Origin: an uncultured Peptococcaceae bacterium
Lineage (GTDB): Bacteria > Bacillota > Limnochordia > Darwinibacteriales > Darwinibacteriaceae
DNA length: 17,166 nt
Reading direction: 5' to 3'
NCBI GenBank assembly: GCA_937988745.1
Contig: CALKAR010000245.1
Coordinates: forward strand, 1 to 17,166
In this document: in pieces, positions 7,715 through 15,225 of the stretch
Numbering within the stretch: the stretch's first letter is position 1
How the letters are laid out: each line of letters starts with the position of its first letter
Notes under the pieces: generated by a model
What the model saw: the letters and a program-made list of their open reading frames with translations, nothing else
Databases searched by the model: none
Told to the model about the DNA's origin: nothing
Program-made: the position numbers and the translations under genes

Positions 7715-7721
7715 AAACCAG

Positions 7722-7750
7722 TTGACCTGGACCTTAACCTATAGTATTAT
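7722..7750 (+). promoter_or_regulatory. Strong sigma-A promoter of the type IV pilus operon
   Basis: TTGACC (7722-7727) and TATTAT (7745-7750) are separated by exactly 17 bp. The start would be near 7757, about 140 nt before pilB. The transcript would have to pass the terminator at 7842-7878, so expression is probably controlled in the leader. Confidence 0.72.
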
Positions 7751-7756
7751 ACAAGT

Positions 7757-7841
7757 AATACAAATGTTAATTAGTTTGCAAGTGGAAGGCGATGATGGAT
7801 ATTCTTAACTGGGCACCTTGGATATCCTGAGTCAGTGGTGC
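7757..7841 (+). promoter_or_regulatory. Structured leader RNA upstream of pilB, class unknown
   Basis: The leader between the promoter and the terminator can fold in several ways. GGATAT (7797-7802) can pair with ATATCC (7822-7827). GCACC (7813-7817) can pair with GGTGC (7837-7841). GGGCAC (7811-7816) can instead pair with GTGCCC (7859-7864), which lies inside the terminator loop. These exclusive pairings fit an attenuator or riboswitch, but I recognise no known class. Confidence 0.4.
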
Positions 7842-7878
7842 AACCGGCCACGGCTAATGTGCCCTGGCCGGTTTTTTT
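7842..7878 (+). terminator. Strong intrinsic terminator in the pilB leader
   Basis: AACCGGCCA (7842-7850) pairs perfectly with TGGCCGGTT (7865-7873). An inner GGC/GCC pair (7852-7854/7861-7863) extends the stem. A run of seven T (7872-7878) follows. It ends 20 nt before the pilB start. It may also end read-through transcripts from scfB. Confidence 0.88.
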
Positions 7879-7898
7879 GTGCGAAAGGAGAAGTGGCA

Positions 7899-9605
7899 GT
7901 GGGAAGGCGCAAACGGCTCGGTGACATTCTCAGAGAAAGAGGCTTATTGACTGATGAGGAGCTGGGGCTTGCTCTTGAGAGGCAGCGGGAGACGGGGGAA
8001 AAGCTCGGCGAAGCCCTCATCAATCTCGGTTTCATTTCGCCCGAGAATATTGCCGACGCCCTCAGTGAACATCTAGGGATTCCTAGAGTTGATTTCAAGC
8101 GCCGCTATATCTCCAGCGATGTTGTGAGACTGATTCCTGAGTCGATGATTCATGAACAGCAGGTATTGCCCGTTGAGCAGGAGGGGAACTTCCTTTCCGT
8201 GGCTATGGTTGATCCCCTAAATATAATGATCATCGACGATCTCCAGCGCCTAACCGGGCTCTTAATCAGACCGATGATCGCTACTGCCGCTGAAATAGAA
8301 GACGCTTATCGGCGTTCTCAGGATATTGCCAGTACCGCCAAGCAGGTTTTTGCCCAGTACGGTGAAGATCAATCGGCGGCAGAAGAGAAGGCAGAAAAAG
8401 AGCGGGAAGAAGCTATTTTAGGGGATGCTCCCGGTGTCAAGCTGGCTAATATGATTCTGGAACAGGCCGTTAAGCAGAGAGCCAGTGACGTTCACCTAGA
8501 GCCCCGCGAAGATGATCTGCGCGTGCGTTACCGCATCGATGGTATCCTGCGGGACATTATGGTAGTTCCTAGGCATCTTAGAGGTGATGTTAACTCTAGA
8601 ATCAAGATCATGGCTAACTTAGACATTACCGAAAGACGCCGGCCGCAGGATGGACGCCTGCAGCTCCGGCTCGATGATTTGACTGTGGACGTGCGTATTT
8701 CTACACTGCCTACCGTCCATGGCGAAAAGATTGTAGCCCGAATTTTGCATAAAACTCACAATTTATTAGAGCTGGAGGATTTTGGCTTTAGTCCACAGAA
8801 TTACCAACGTATCCAGGCTATGCTTCGCCAGAGTCAGGGGTTGATTCTGGTCACAGGCCCCACAGGGAGTGGGAAAACAACCACTCTCTACGGCTTTCTC
8901 AATCAACTTAATTCCCCAGACAAGAATATCATTACGGTAGAAGATCCGGTGGAATACCGTCTAGAGGGTATCAATCAGGTGCAGGTTAACCCACGAGTTG
9001 ACTTGACCTTTGCAGCTGGGCTTCGTTCGGTGCTGCGGCAGGATCCGGATATTATCATGGTGGGTGAGATCCGTGACCGAGAAACGGCAGAAATCGCGGT
9101 CCGTTCGGCTCTTACTGGCCATTTGGTCCTATCTACACTGCACACCAACAGTGCAGTAGCTTCGGTTGTGCGGCTGCTCAACATGGGTATTGAACCTTAT
9201 CTAATCAGTTCAACCGTGATTGGGGTTATCGCCCAGCGTTTGGTCCGCACGTCCTGTTCTGAATGCCGGACTGCTGTACCCCTTTCTAATCCGATTGCTG
9301 TGCGCTTTATTCAGTCTCTTGGAATTGAGCCGCCTGAGTATGTGTACGAAGGTACCGGCTGTCCACTGTGCAGTGACACCGGCTACCGCGGCCGAACCGT
9401 GGTTGAAGAGGTGCTCCTTTTTACTAAGGATATCCGCACAGCCATTGATGAAGGTGCGCATGAAAATGAGCTCTTAGAGATCGCTCTTCGGGGCGGAATG
9501 GAACGACTGCCGGTTAACGCGGTGGACAAGCTCGTGCGCGGTATTACGACGACTGAAGAATTGCTTCGTACAGTTTACAGTGTTGAAAACGAGGGGGTCA
9601 TCTGA
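7899..9605 (+). CDS. pilB: Type IV pilus extension ATPase PilB with MshEN domain
   Basis: This 568-aa hexameric ATPase drives pilin polymerisation at the inner face of the cytoplasmic membrane. The N-terminus is an MshEN (T2SSE_N) domain with two tandem motifs, starting RLGDILRERGLLTDEEL and KLGEALINLGFISPENI. In this family such motifs form a c-di-GMP binding site. The ATPase part has Walker A GPTGSGKTTTLY (about residue 320), an Asp box, Walker B DIIMVGEIRDRETAE (about 383), a His box TGHLVLSTLHTNSA, and a zinc-binding pair of CxxC motifs (about 451 and 487). The start is GTG 7899, with AAAGGAG 8 nt upstream. The in-frame GTG at 7893 is too close to it, and an ATG at 7818 would place the terminator inside the gene. 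The stop overlaps pilT by one base. Confidence 0.96.
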   Translation: MGRRKRLGDILRERGLLTDEELGLALERQRETGEKLGEALINLGFISPENIADALSEHLGIPRVDFKRRYISSDVVRLIPESMIHEQQVLPVEQEGNFLSVAMVDPLNIMIIDDLQRLTGLLIRPMIATAAEIEDAYRRSQDIASTAKQVFAQYGEDQSAAEEKAEKEREEAILGDAPGVKLANMILEQAVKQRASDVHLEPREDDLRVRYRIDGILRDIMVVPRHLRGDVNSRIKIMANLDITERRRPQDGRLQLRLDDLTVDVRISTLPTVHGEKIVARILHKTHNLLELEDFGFSPQNYQRIQAMLRQSQGLILVTGPTGSGKTTTLYGFLNQLNSPDKNIITVEDPVEYRLEGINQVQVNPRVDLTFAAGLRSVLRQDPDIIMVGEIRDRETAEIAVRSALTGHLVLSTLHTNSAVASVVRLLNMGIEPYLISSTVIGVIAQRLVRTSCSECRTAVPLSNPIAVRFIQSLGIEPPEYVYEGTGCPLCSDTGYRGRTVVEEVLLFTKDIRTAIDEGAHENELLEIALRGGMERLPVNAVDKLVRGITTTEELLRTVYSVENEGVI

Positions 9606-10645
9606 TGCTGATTGCTGACAGTATACTCCAGCTATTAGAGATTGCCATCGACCAAAAGGCATCAGATCTGCATCTAAGTCCAGGTGTACCTCCGTACTTG
9701 AGGATACTTGGGCAGCTGACTCCGATCAGCGGATTTGCCCCTCTGCGCCCAGCGAATATTGAGGAGTTGGCCCGCAATATTACCGATCCACGGCACTGGC
9801 AGGCCTTTGAGGAAAAGGGTGAAGTCGACTTTTCCTACGGAGTTGCCGGTTTAGGTAGATTTCGCTGCAGCCTTTTTCGCCAGCGGGGATCGCCCGCTAT
9901 CGCAATGCGGGTGATCACAGGTTCTATTCGTCCGATTGACGAGCTAGGTCTGCCTGATGTACTTGAAGATTTATGCCGCAAGCGGGATGGGCTGGTTCTT
10001 GTAACCGGTCCCACTGGCAGTGGAAAATCTACCACTCTGGCCGCCATGATTGATCGGATAAATAAGACTCGTAGAGGCGTGATCATAACCTTAGAAGACC
10101 CCATTGAATATCTCCATGAACACAAGAACTGCATCGTTAATCAGAGGGAAGTTGGTACCGATACCGAAACTTTTGCCAGCGGTTTGAGAGCCGCTCTGCG
10201 GGGAGACCCAGATGTCATTCTTGTTGGAGAAATGCGGGACTTGGAGACCATCGCCACTGCGCTGACTGCGGCAGAGACGGGGCATTTGGTTCTTTCAACA
10301 CTTCATACCCGCGGTGCTGCTAAGACGATCGATCGGATCATTGATGTGTTCCCTCCCGAGAATCAACAGCAGATCCGGATTCAGCTGGCTTCAGTATTAG
10401 AGGCTGTCGTATCACAGCTGCTGCTGCCTCGGGCAGATGGAACAGGGATGGTTCCAGCTGTAGAAGTGATGTTGGGGACACCTGCAATCCGCAATATGAT
10501 TCGGGACGGGAAAACTCACCAGATTCCTTCCATGATCGAAACCGGTAAGCGTTTCGGTATGCAGACTATGGAATCGGCGTTGAATGATCTAGCAAGCAGG
10601 GGCATAATCGATCCGGTGCATACTGTGATGTCAGTGAACGGATAG
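9605..10645 (+). CDS. pilT: Type IV pilus retraction ATPase PilT
   Basis: This 346-aa hexameric ATPase depolymerises the pilus and so gives twitching motility or DNA uptake force. It has the small PilT N-terminal domain (ASDLHLSPGVPPYLRILGQL), Walker A GPTGSGKSTTLA (about residue 135), Walker B DVILVGEMRDLETIATAL (about 203) and the His box TGHLVLSTLHTRGAAKTIDR. Near the C-terminus is AIRNMIRDGKTHQIPSMIETG; its first seven residues match the AIRNLIR motif needed for retraction in characterised PilT proteins. It lacks the MshEN and zinc regions of PilB. The ATG overlaps the pilB stop (TGATG), so the two motors are translated together. Confidence 0.96.
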   Translation: MLIADSILQLLEIAIDQKASDLHLSPGVPPYLRILGQLTPISGFAPLRPANIEELARNITDPRHWQAFEEKGEVDFSYGVAGLGRFRCSLFRQRGSPAIAMRVITGSIRPIDELGLPDVLEDLCRKRDGLVLVTGPTGSGKSTTLAAMIDRINKTRRGVIITLEDPIEYLHEHKNCIVNQREVGTDTETFASGLRAALRGDPDVILVGEMRDLETIATALTAAETGHLVLSTLHTRGAAKTIDRIIDVFPPENQQQIRIQLASVLEAVVSQLLLPRADGTGMVPAVEVMLGTPAIRNMIRDGKTHQIPSMIETGKRFGMQTMESALNDLASRGIIDPVHTVMSVNG

Positions 10646-10669
10646 TCAGGAGCTGAGGGACGATGAACA

Positions 10670-11875
10670 ATGAAGCGCTTTGCATATAAGGGTAGGACCA
10701 GAGAGGGGAAGGGCGTTCAAGGTTACATAGAAGTGGAAAACCGGGAGCTTGCCGCAGCTAAGCTGCGCCAGCAGGGATATATCATCACTTCACTCAGGGA
10801 GGCGCCTAAGTCTACTACTTTGACTCTGCTAGAGTCTAAAGGGCCCCTTAAGCCGAAGTATTTAGCCATCTTCTGTCGTCAATTCGCAATCATGCTTGGT
10901 ACTGGTCTGTCGCTAGTCAACAGTCTGCAGCTCTTAGAGGAACAATCACTCGAAAAACGCCTCAGCAAATCTCTAACCGACATTCGCCTCGATGTGGCGG
11001 GCGGCTCATCTTTTACCAAGTCTCTAGAAAAGCACAAAGGTTTGTTTCCCAATGTGTTCGTTCATTTAGTAGAAGCGGGGGAAATTGCCGGTGCTTTGCC
11101 AGAGGTACTCGATCGCTTGGCAGTCTATTACGAGCGTGAGGATGAGCTGAGGAAAAAGATTTCTGAGGCTTTAATGTATCCAGCTATAATTACCGGTGTT
11201 TCTGTGCTTATGGTTTTTGTTCTGCTGTTCTTCGTGCTGCCGATGTTGGTAAACAACTTCGCCTCATTTGGTATTGAGCCGCCACTCATTACACAGAGGG
11301 TATTAGCTGTGCGGGATTGGCTCGCAGAATTCTGGTATGTGGCATTAGCGGTTTTCATTCTGCTGATCTTTCTTGGCCGGTTTTATTTCAACACCCAGAT
11401 TGGAAGAGCTCAGAAAGACGCTGTTAAATTGAAGATTCCAGTGATAGGGCAGCTGCAGCAGATGGTCATCTTCTCGAGATTCTGTCGTACACTTGCCCTG
11501 CTTCTAAACAGCGGAATCTCCATGGTTGAATCTCTAGGAGTACTGGAACGCTTGATTGATAACACCGTGATCCGTAGAGCGCTGACTGAAGCTCGTCAAG
11601 GGGTAGAGCGGGGACAGGGTATCAGCACGCCACTTGAGGATCACTGGGTATTCCCCAAGATGCTAGTTCAAATGATCGCCGTTGGGGAGGAAACAGGTAA
11701 TCTGGAAACGGTCCTGAATCAGCTGGCTGACTTCTATGATCGGGAAGTAAACTACGCGGTTGCTAGCTTCACAAAGCTGTTAGAGCCTGCTGTCATGCTT
11801 GTCTTAGCCGTAGTTGTACTGTTCATCTTGATATCTGTCTATCTGCCGATGATGCAGATGGTGACTGCGTTTTAG
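10670..11875 (+). CDS. pilC: Type IV pilus inner-membrane platform protein PilC
   Basis: This 401-aa polytopic membrane protein is the platform on which PilB and PilT act. It opens with the family N-terminus FAYKGRTREGKGVQGYIEVE and carries two T2SF domains of about 120 aa (starting near residues 65 and 268, each with the FCRQFA or FCRTLA signature). Hydrophobic segments lie near residues 170-193, 222-240 and 372-395. The length is typical. ATG at 10670 has GAGGGA upstream. It follows pilT after 24 bp and precedes pilM by 13 bp. Confidence 0.95.
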   Translation: MKRFAYKGRTREGKGVQGYIEVENRELAAAKLRQQGYIITSLREAPKSTTLTLLESKGPLKPKYLAIFCRQFAIMLGTGLSLVNSLQLLEEQSLEKRLSKSLTDIRLDVAGGSSFTKSLEKHKGLFPNVFVHLVEAGEIAGALPEVLDRLAVYYEREDELRKKISEALMYPAIITGVSVLMVFVLLFFVLPMLVNNFASFGIEPPLITQRVLAVRDWLAEFWYVALAVFILLIFLGRFYFNTQIGRAQKDAVKLKIPVIGQLQQMVIFSRFCRTLALLLNSGISMVESLGVLERLIDNTVIRRALTEARQGVERGQGISTPLEDHWVFPKMLVQMIAVGEETGNLETVLNQLADFYDREVNYAVASFTKLLEPAVMLVLAVVVLFILISVYLPMMQMVTAF

Positions 11876-11888
11876 AGGGGGTGGGTCT

Positions 11889-12923
11889 GTGCGCCGAAGA
11901 AAATGGCTCGGTTTAGATATGGGTAGTACGTATATGAAATGTGTTGAAGTGACTGCTAAACGCCGAAGTCTGACGGTAACGGCTTTAGGGAAGATTCCAA
12001 CTCCTCCTCGCCTGATCCAGAGGGGAGTGATTTCAGATCCAGCCCTCGCAGAGGAAGCCATCAGGGAACTCTTGACCCACTCTGGTGTGTCGGCTAAGCA
12101 TACCATTCTAGGATTAAGTACCTCAGATATCCTCGTGAGGCGGCACTACATGCCTGCTCTAAACAAGAGGGAACTTCGGCAGGCGCTCGAATTTGAACTG
12201 CCAGACTTGGTAAGCTTCTCTTTCGAGTCACCGAAAGAGGTGAGCTACAGCTTCGAAGTGCTGCATGAAGATGGGAGTGAAATGGAGCTCTTATTTGTAG
12301 CTTGCAAAAGAAGCCTGATCGACCCATATTTGCAGAGCCTGCGCAGTAGTGATTTAGAACCAACTGTCATTGATCTGCAGGCATTCAACTGGCCGCGGCT
12401 GCCCTTAGAGAAACAGCGAGTGTGCTTCGTTGACTTGGGAGCGCATCACACTACCGTCTATGTGGAACTAGAAGGGGTTTATAAGGTTTACCGCGTCCTT
12501 CCCATTGGGGGCTATCATTTCACCCAAGGAATTGCAGCGGCTTTCGAATGTGACGAAGCGCAGGCCGTCCGTCTGCAGATGACGCGGGATTTGGATTTTC
12601 TCTTAACAGACGGAACCGGGGAAAAAAGCACGCTGCGTTCGATTTTGCAGCAGTTTATAGCTGGAATCCTGCAGACTCTAGACTTCCTGCGAGCTGAAGA
12701 AAGGGCAGTACATATCCGTGATGTGCTCGATGTGGTCTATTTGGTGGGTGGCGCATCCCATTTAAATGGACTGGCTCCAGTTCTAGCGCAGGATATTGAG
12801 CTGACAGTCGAGGTGCTCAATCCATTTGCGAATGTGGTGGTCAGCGAAAACATCTCTATTCCTGAGGATTTTGGCAGCTATACCTCAGCTCTCGCATTGG
12901 CCTTAAGGGGGGCAGAACTGTGA
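11889..12923 (+). CDS. pilM: Type IV pilus assembly protein PilM (actin-like ATPase)
   Basis: This 344-aa cytoplasmic actin/FtsA-fold protein binds the N-terminus of PilN and links the motor to the alignment complex. Motifs visible are phosphate-1 WLGLDMGSTYMKCVEV (residues 6-21), phosphate-2 VCFVDLGAHHTTVYV (about 177-191) and the adenosine motif VVYLVGGASHLNG (about 281-293). The GTG start at 11889 follows a GAGGGGGTGG purine tract. The 3' end overlaps pilN by 4 nt. Confidence 0.94.
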   Translation: MRRRKWLGLDMGSTYMKCVEVTAKRRSLTVTALGKIPTPPRLIQRGVISDPALAEEAIRELLTHSGVSAKHTILGLSTSDILVRRHYMPALNKRELRQALEFELPDLVSFSFESPKEVSYSFEVLHEDGSEMELLFVACKRSLIDPYLQSLRSSDLEPTVIDLQAFNWPRLPLEKQRVCFVDLGAHHTTVYVELEGVYKVYRVLPIGGYHFTQGIAAAFECDEAQAVRLQMTRDLDFLLTDGTGEKSTLRSILQQFIAGILQTLDFLRAEERAVHIRDVLDVVYLVGGASHLNGLAPVLAQDIELTVEVLNPFANVVVSENISIPEDFGSYTSALALALRGAEL

Positions 12924-13441
12924 ACATCAATTTGATTCCACCGGAAGAACGCCCCTTAAGACCGTCGGCAATCCGCTGGGAGTTTGTCGCAGCAGTGATC
13001 GGAATCTGTCTATTGACGGCCTCATTAGGATTTGCTCATATGGAACGAGTCAAAGTGAGAAACTTCACTGCACAGTTGGAACAGATGCGGGAATACCAGC
13101 AGATGCTGCAGCGGCAGGTGCGGACTGTGCAGGATCTGCGTGGAGAAATCCAGGAGCTGGAAGCCATGAAGGCTTCCTTAGAGGAATTGCATGCGCAGCC
13201 CCTTCCTGCCGAGACGCTGAACAGCATTCTGCGGCTCCTTGGAAACGGGATTTGGGCAGAGCATATCATCACTGAAAACAACATGATCCGGATTACAGGT
13301 TATTCGCAAAGCATGGCGTCTCTCACGCTCTACGTAAATTACTTAGAAGACTTAGGGTTGAGTGTTAGGATTGCAAATCTGAACCCGGACGAAGCGGGCG
13401 GTTATACCACATTTACATTAGAGATCAAGGAGGTGGTTTAA
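12920..13441 (+). CDS. pilN: Type IV pilus assembly protein PilN
   Basis: This 173-aa bitopic inner-membrane protein begins with MNINLIPPE, the conserved cytoplasmic segment that binds PilM. One TM helix follows (about residues 23-41). Next comes a periplasmic coiled coil rich in Q, E and R (about 45-95), then a small ferredoxin-like domain. It pairs with the PilO-like protein. The GTG start overlaps the pilM stop (GTGA). Confidence 0.92.
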   Translation: MNINLIPPEERPLRPSAIRWEFVAAVIGICLLTASLGFAHMERVKVRNFTAQLEQMREYQQMLQRQVRTVQDLRGEIQELEAMKASLEELHAQPLPAETLNSILRLLGNGIWAEHIITENNMIRITGYSQSMASLTLYVNYLEDLGLSVRIANLNPDEAGGYTTFTLEIKEVV

Positions 13442-13442
13442 G

Positions 13443-14285
13443 GTGACGTGGGATGAACTCAAGGAAAAGTTTACCCCTACGGTGCTGCTTTTGGTGGGAG
13501 TTTATCTTCTGGCAGCTGCGGCAGCGGTCTACAGCTTTGGACCGAGCAGGGCTGAGAGCCAGAGACTGCAGGCGGAACTGGCTCGCCAAGCTTCTACCGA
13601 AACGGCTTTGGTAAACACCATCGCTCAGCTGCCTGGATTAGAAGCCCAGAAGGGTGCCTTGACCAACTCCGTCAAGGCTGCCGCCGCACAGATTCCTACG
13701 CAGCATGATATCCCAGAAGTACTGCGCGTTATCAGCAGCGCGGCTGAGGCGAGCAGTGTCACCTTAGAAAGACTAAGCCACCTTCCTGTAAGACGGGATG
13801 GGGAAGGGAAGACTTGGGTGACTCTACAGCTTGGGGCTGTAGGACAGGGAGAGCTGCTTGGTTTCGTCAATCACATCGAAAAACAGCTTCCCACGTTCCA
13901 AGTAACGACGTTTGCTTTAGGCCGGATCGATAAGGATGCTCTCCAGCTGGTTTTAGAAGGGAATCTCTATCTGAGGAACGGCGAAACTGCCTGGGATGTG
14001 TTCTGGGAACCACCTGAACCAGAATTACCTTTTGTCTCGTCGTTTGCCCATCAGTCGATCGGTTTGCCTTTTGCCCATATTCAGAGCTGCTCTAATGGCG
14101 GTATTAAAGTCTTGGGAATTGTGGAGGCGCAGGGTCTATGCAAAGCACTTGTGGAAACACAGGGTGAGCGCCAGTGGGTGAAGGCGGGAGACTGGGTGGG
14201 AGAAGCTTATGTATCTGATGTGCAGCCGAGTCATCTGAGACTCAGTTTAGGCTCAGTAGAAGTCACTCTGAGAATGGGGGAATGA
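13443..14285 (+). CDS. pilO: PilO-like protein with C-terminal PilP-like domain
   Basis: This 280-aa protein has a short cytoplasmic tail, a TM helix (about residues 13-32), a coiled coil and a PilO ferredoxin-like domain (to about 185). It is longer than a typical PilO. The extra C-terminal part (about 205-280) is a beta-rich segment, GGIKVLGIVEAQGLCKALVE and onward to VEVTLRMGE, that resembles PilP or the GspC HR domain, the part that docks on the secretin. No separate pilP gene is seen in the operon, so this tail may replace it. The tail also resembles the C-terminus of the next gene product. GTG at 13443 follows AAGGAGGTGG, which overlaps the pilN stop region. The 3' end overlaps the next gene by 4 nt. 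Confidence 0.82.
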   Translation: MTWDELKEKFTPTVLLLVGVYLLAAAAAVYSFGPSRAESQRLQAELARQASTETALVNTIAQLPGLEAQKGALTNSVKAAAAQIPTQHDIPEVLRVISSAAEASSVTLERLSHLPVRRDGEGKTWVTLQLGAVGQGELLGFVNHIEKQLPTFQVTTFALGRIDKDALQLVLEGNLYLRNGETAWDVFWEPPEPELPFVSSFAHQSIGLPFAHIQSCSNGGIKVLGIVEAQGLCKALVETQGERQWVKAGDWVGEAYVSDVQPSHLRLSLGSVEVTLRMGE

Positions 14286-15220
14286 GGCGGATGAAATGGC
14301 GGTGTAAGGTAACTTGGCTAGTTGGGGCTGTTCTGGTTCTATTGCTGGCGGCTCCGGTTCTTGCAAGTCCACTAGTCAACATGGAGTTTAAAGAAGCGCC
14401 TCTAGTGGATGTCTTTCAGATTCTAGGGGAAATTGGGGGCCTCAATGTACTGGTAGACCGATCTGTGCAGGGCAATGTCAGTTTTGTCCTGCGTGATCTA
14501 ACGGTACCAGAAGCGTTAGATTTAGTGGCGCGCACAACAGGGTATCGCTATAAGCTTGTAGGCAAGACCTTAGTGGTAGCCACTGAAGAACGCCTGCGCC
14601 AGGGGTTCAGCTCTGATGATTTTGCTTTTATTGCAGTGGAACACGTTGATGCTGCAAGTGCTCAGGACCTACTGCGTTTAATTGTCCCTCAAGTACGTGC
14701 GTATGTTGATGAAGAGAGACAGCTCTTAGTTCTGTACGGTACCTCTGGTGATTTGGAACTGGCACAGCGAGTGATTGATCAGTATGACCGGCCGGGTCTT
14801 GCAGCACTGCCTGAATCTCCGGCGGAAGAAAAGGCAGCTGACGGCCTGCCTGTTCTCGTAACCCAAACCATTAAGGTGGAATACGGTGATGGCGCTCAGA
14901 TCCTAGCTCGGCTGCTTGAGGCTTATCCGGAGCGGACATTCCGCTGGGATAGCCAAACACGCCTGATAGTAGGACAAGCAGCTGAGGCTGAATGGAGAGA
15001 AATCCGCAGCCTTGTTCACCAGCTGGATTTGCCAAGCTTCCAGCTGAAGGGACTGACCGAGGCTGGTGACCGCTCACTTGCACTAGTCGAATACAAGGGT
15101 CAGACTGTGCTTCTCGAGGAAGGCGAAAGCCTGGCAGGTTGGACCTTAGTAGGTATCTCGGGAAGAAGTGCTGAGTTTACCAGCGAGGGACGCACTATTA
15201 CTGCAGTGATGGGGAGGTAA
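14282..15220 (+). CDS. Secretin N-domain protein without secretin barrel, with C-terminal PilP-like domain
   Basis: This is a 312-aa exported protein. A signal peptide (residues 1-29, hydrophobic VGAVLVLLLAAPVLA) precedes an STN/N0-type domain (LVNMEFKEAPLVDVFQILG, then GLNVLVDRSVQGNVSFVLRD) and an N1-like repeat (about 115-170). A second N1-like piece follows (about 195-245). There is no secretin core. The last 60 residues (from LKGLTEAGDRSLALVEYKGQ) look like the PilP-like tail of the preceding protein. The N-terminal half is clearly similar to the N-terminus of the next gene product, PilQ. It therefore looks like a duplicated secretin N-terminus fused to a PilP domain, and it probably works as a periplasmic adaptor or pilotin-like partner. 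An ATG at 14291 is an alternative start. Its stop overlaps the start region of pilQ. Confidence 0.8.
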   Translation: MRRMKWRCKVTWLVGAVLVLLLAAPVLASPLVNMEFKEAPLVDVFQILGEIGGLNVLVDRSVQGNVSFVLRDLTVPEALDLVARTTGYRYKLVGKTLVVATEERLRQGFSSDDFAFIAVEHVDAASAQDLLRLIVPQVRAYVDEERQLLVLYGTSGDLELAQRVIDQYDRPGLAALPESPAEEKAADGLPVLVTQTIKVEYGDGAQILARLLEAYPERTFRWDSQTRLIVGQAAEAEWREIRSLVHQLDLPSFQLKGLTEAGDRSLALVEYKGQTVLLEEGESLAGWTLVGISGRSAEFTSEGRTITAVMGR

Positions 15221-15225
15221 TGTTA

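Noticed and set aside
7757..7841. c-di-GMP or fluoride riboswitch upstream of pilB
   Set aside because: GGCGATGATGG looked faintly like a fluoride riboswitch start, but the expected downstream conserved blocks and pseudoknot are not there. The GEMM-I and c-di-GMP-II conserved segments are also absent. It is kept only as an unclassified leader.
7818..7898. Longer PilB from ATG 7818
   Set aside because: The added 27 codons run through the terminator stem and T tract and lack a ribosome binding site. GTG 7899 has AAAGGAG at good spacing and starts at the conserved MshEN motif.
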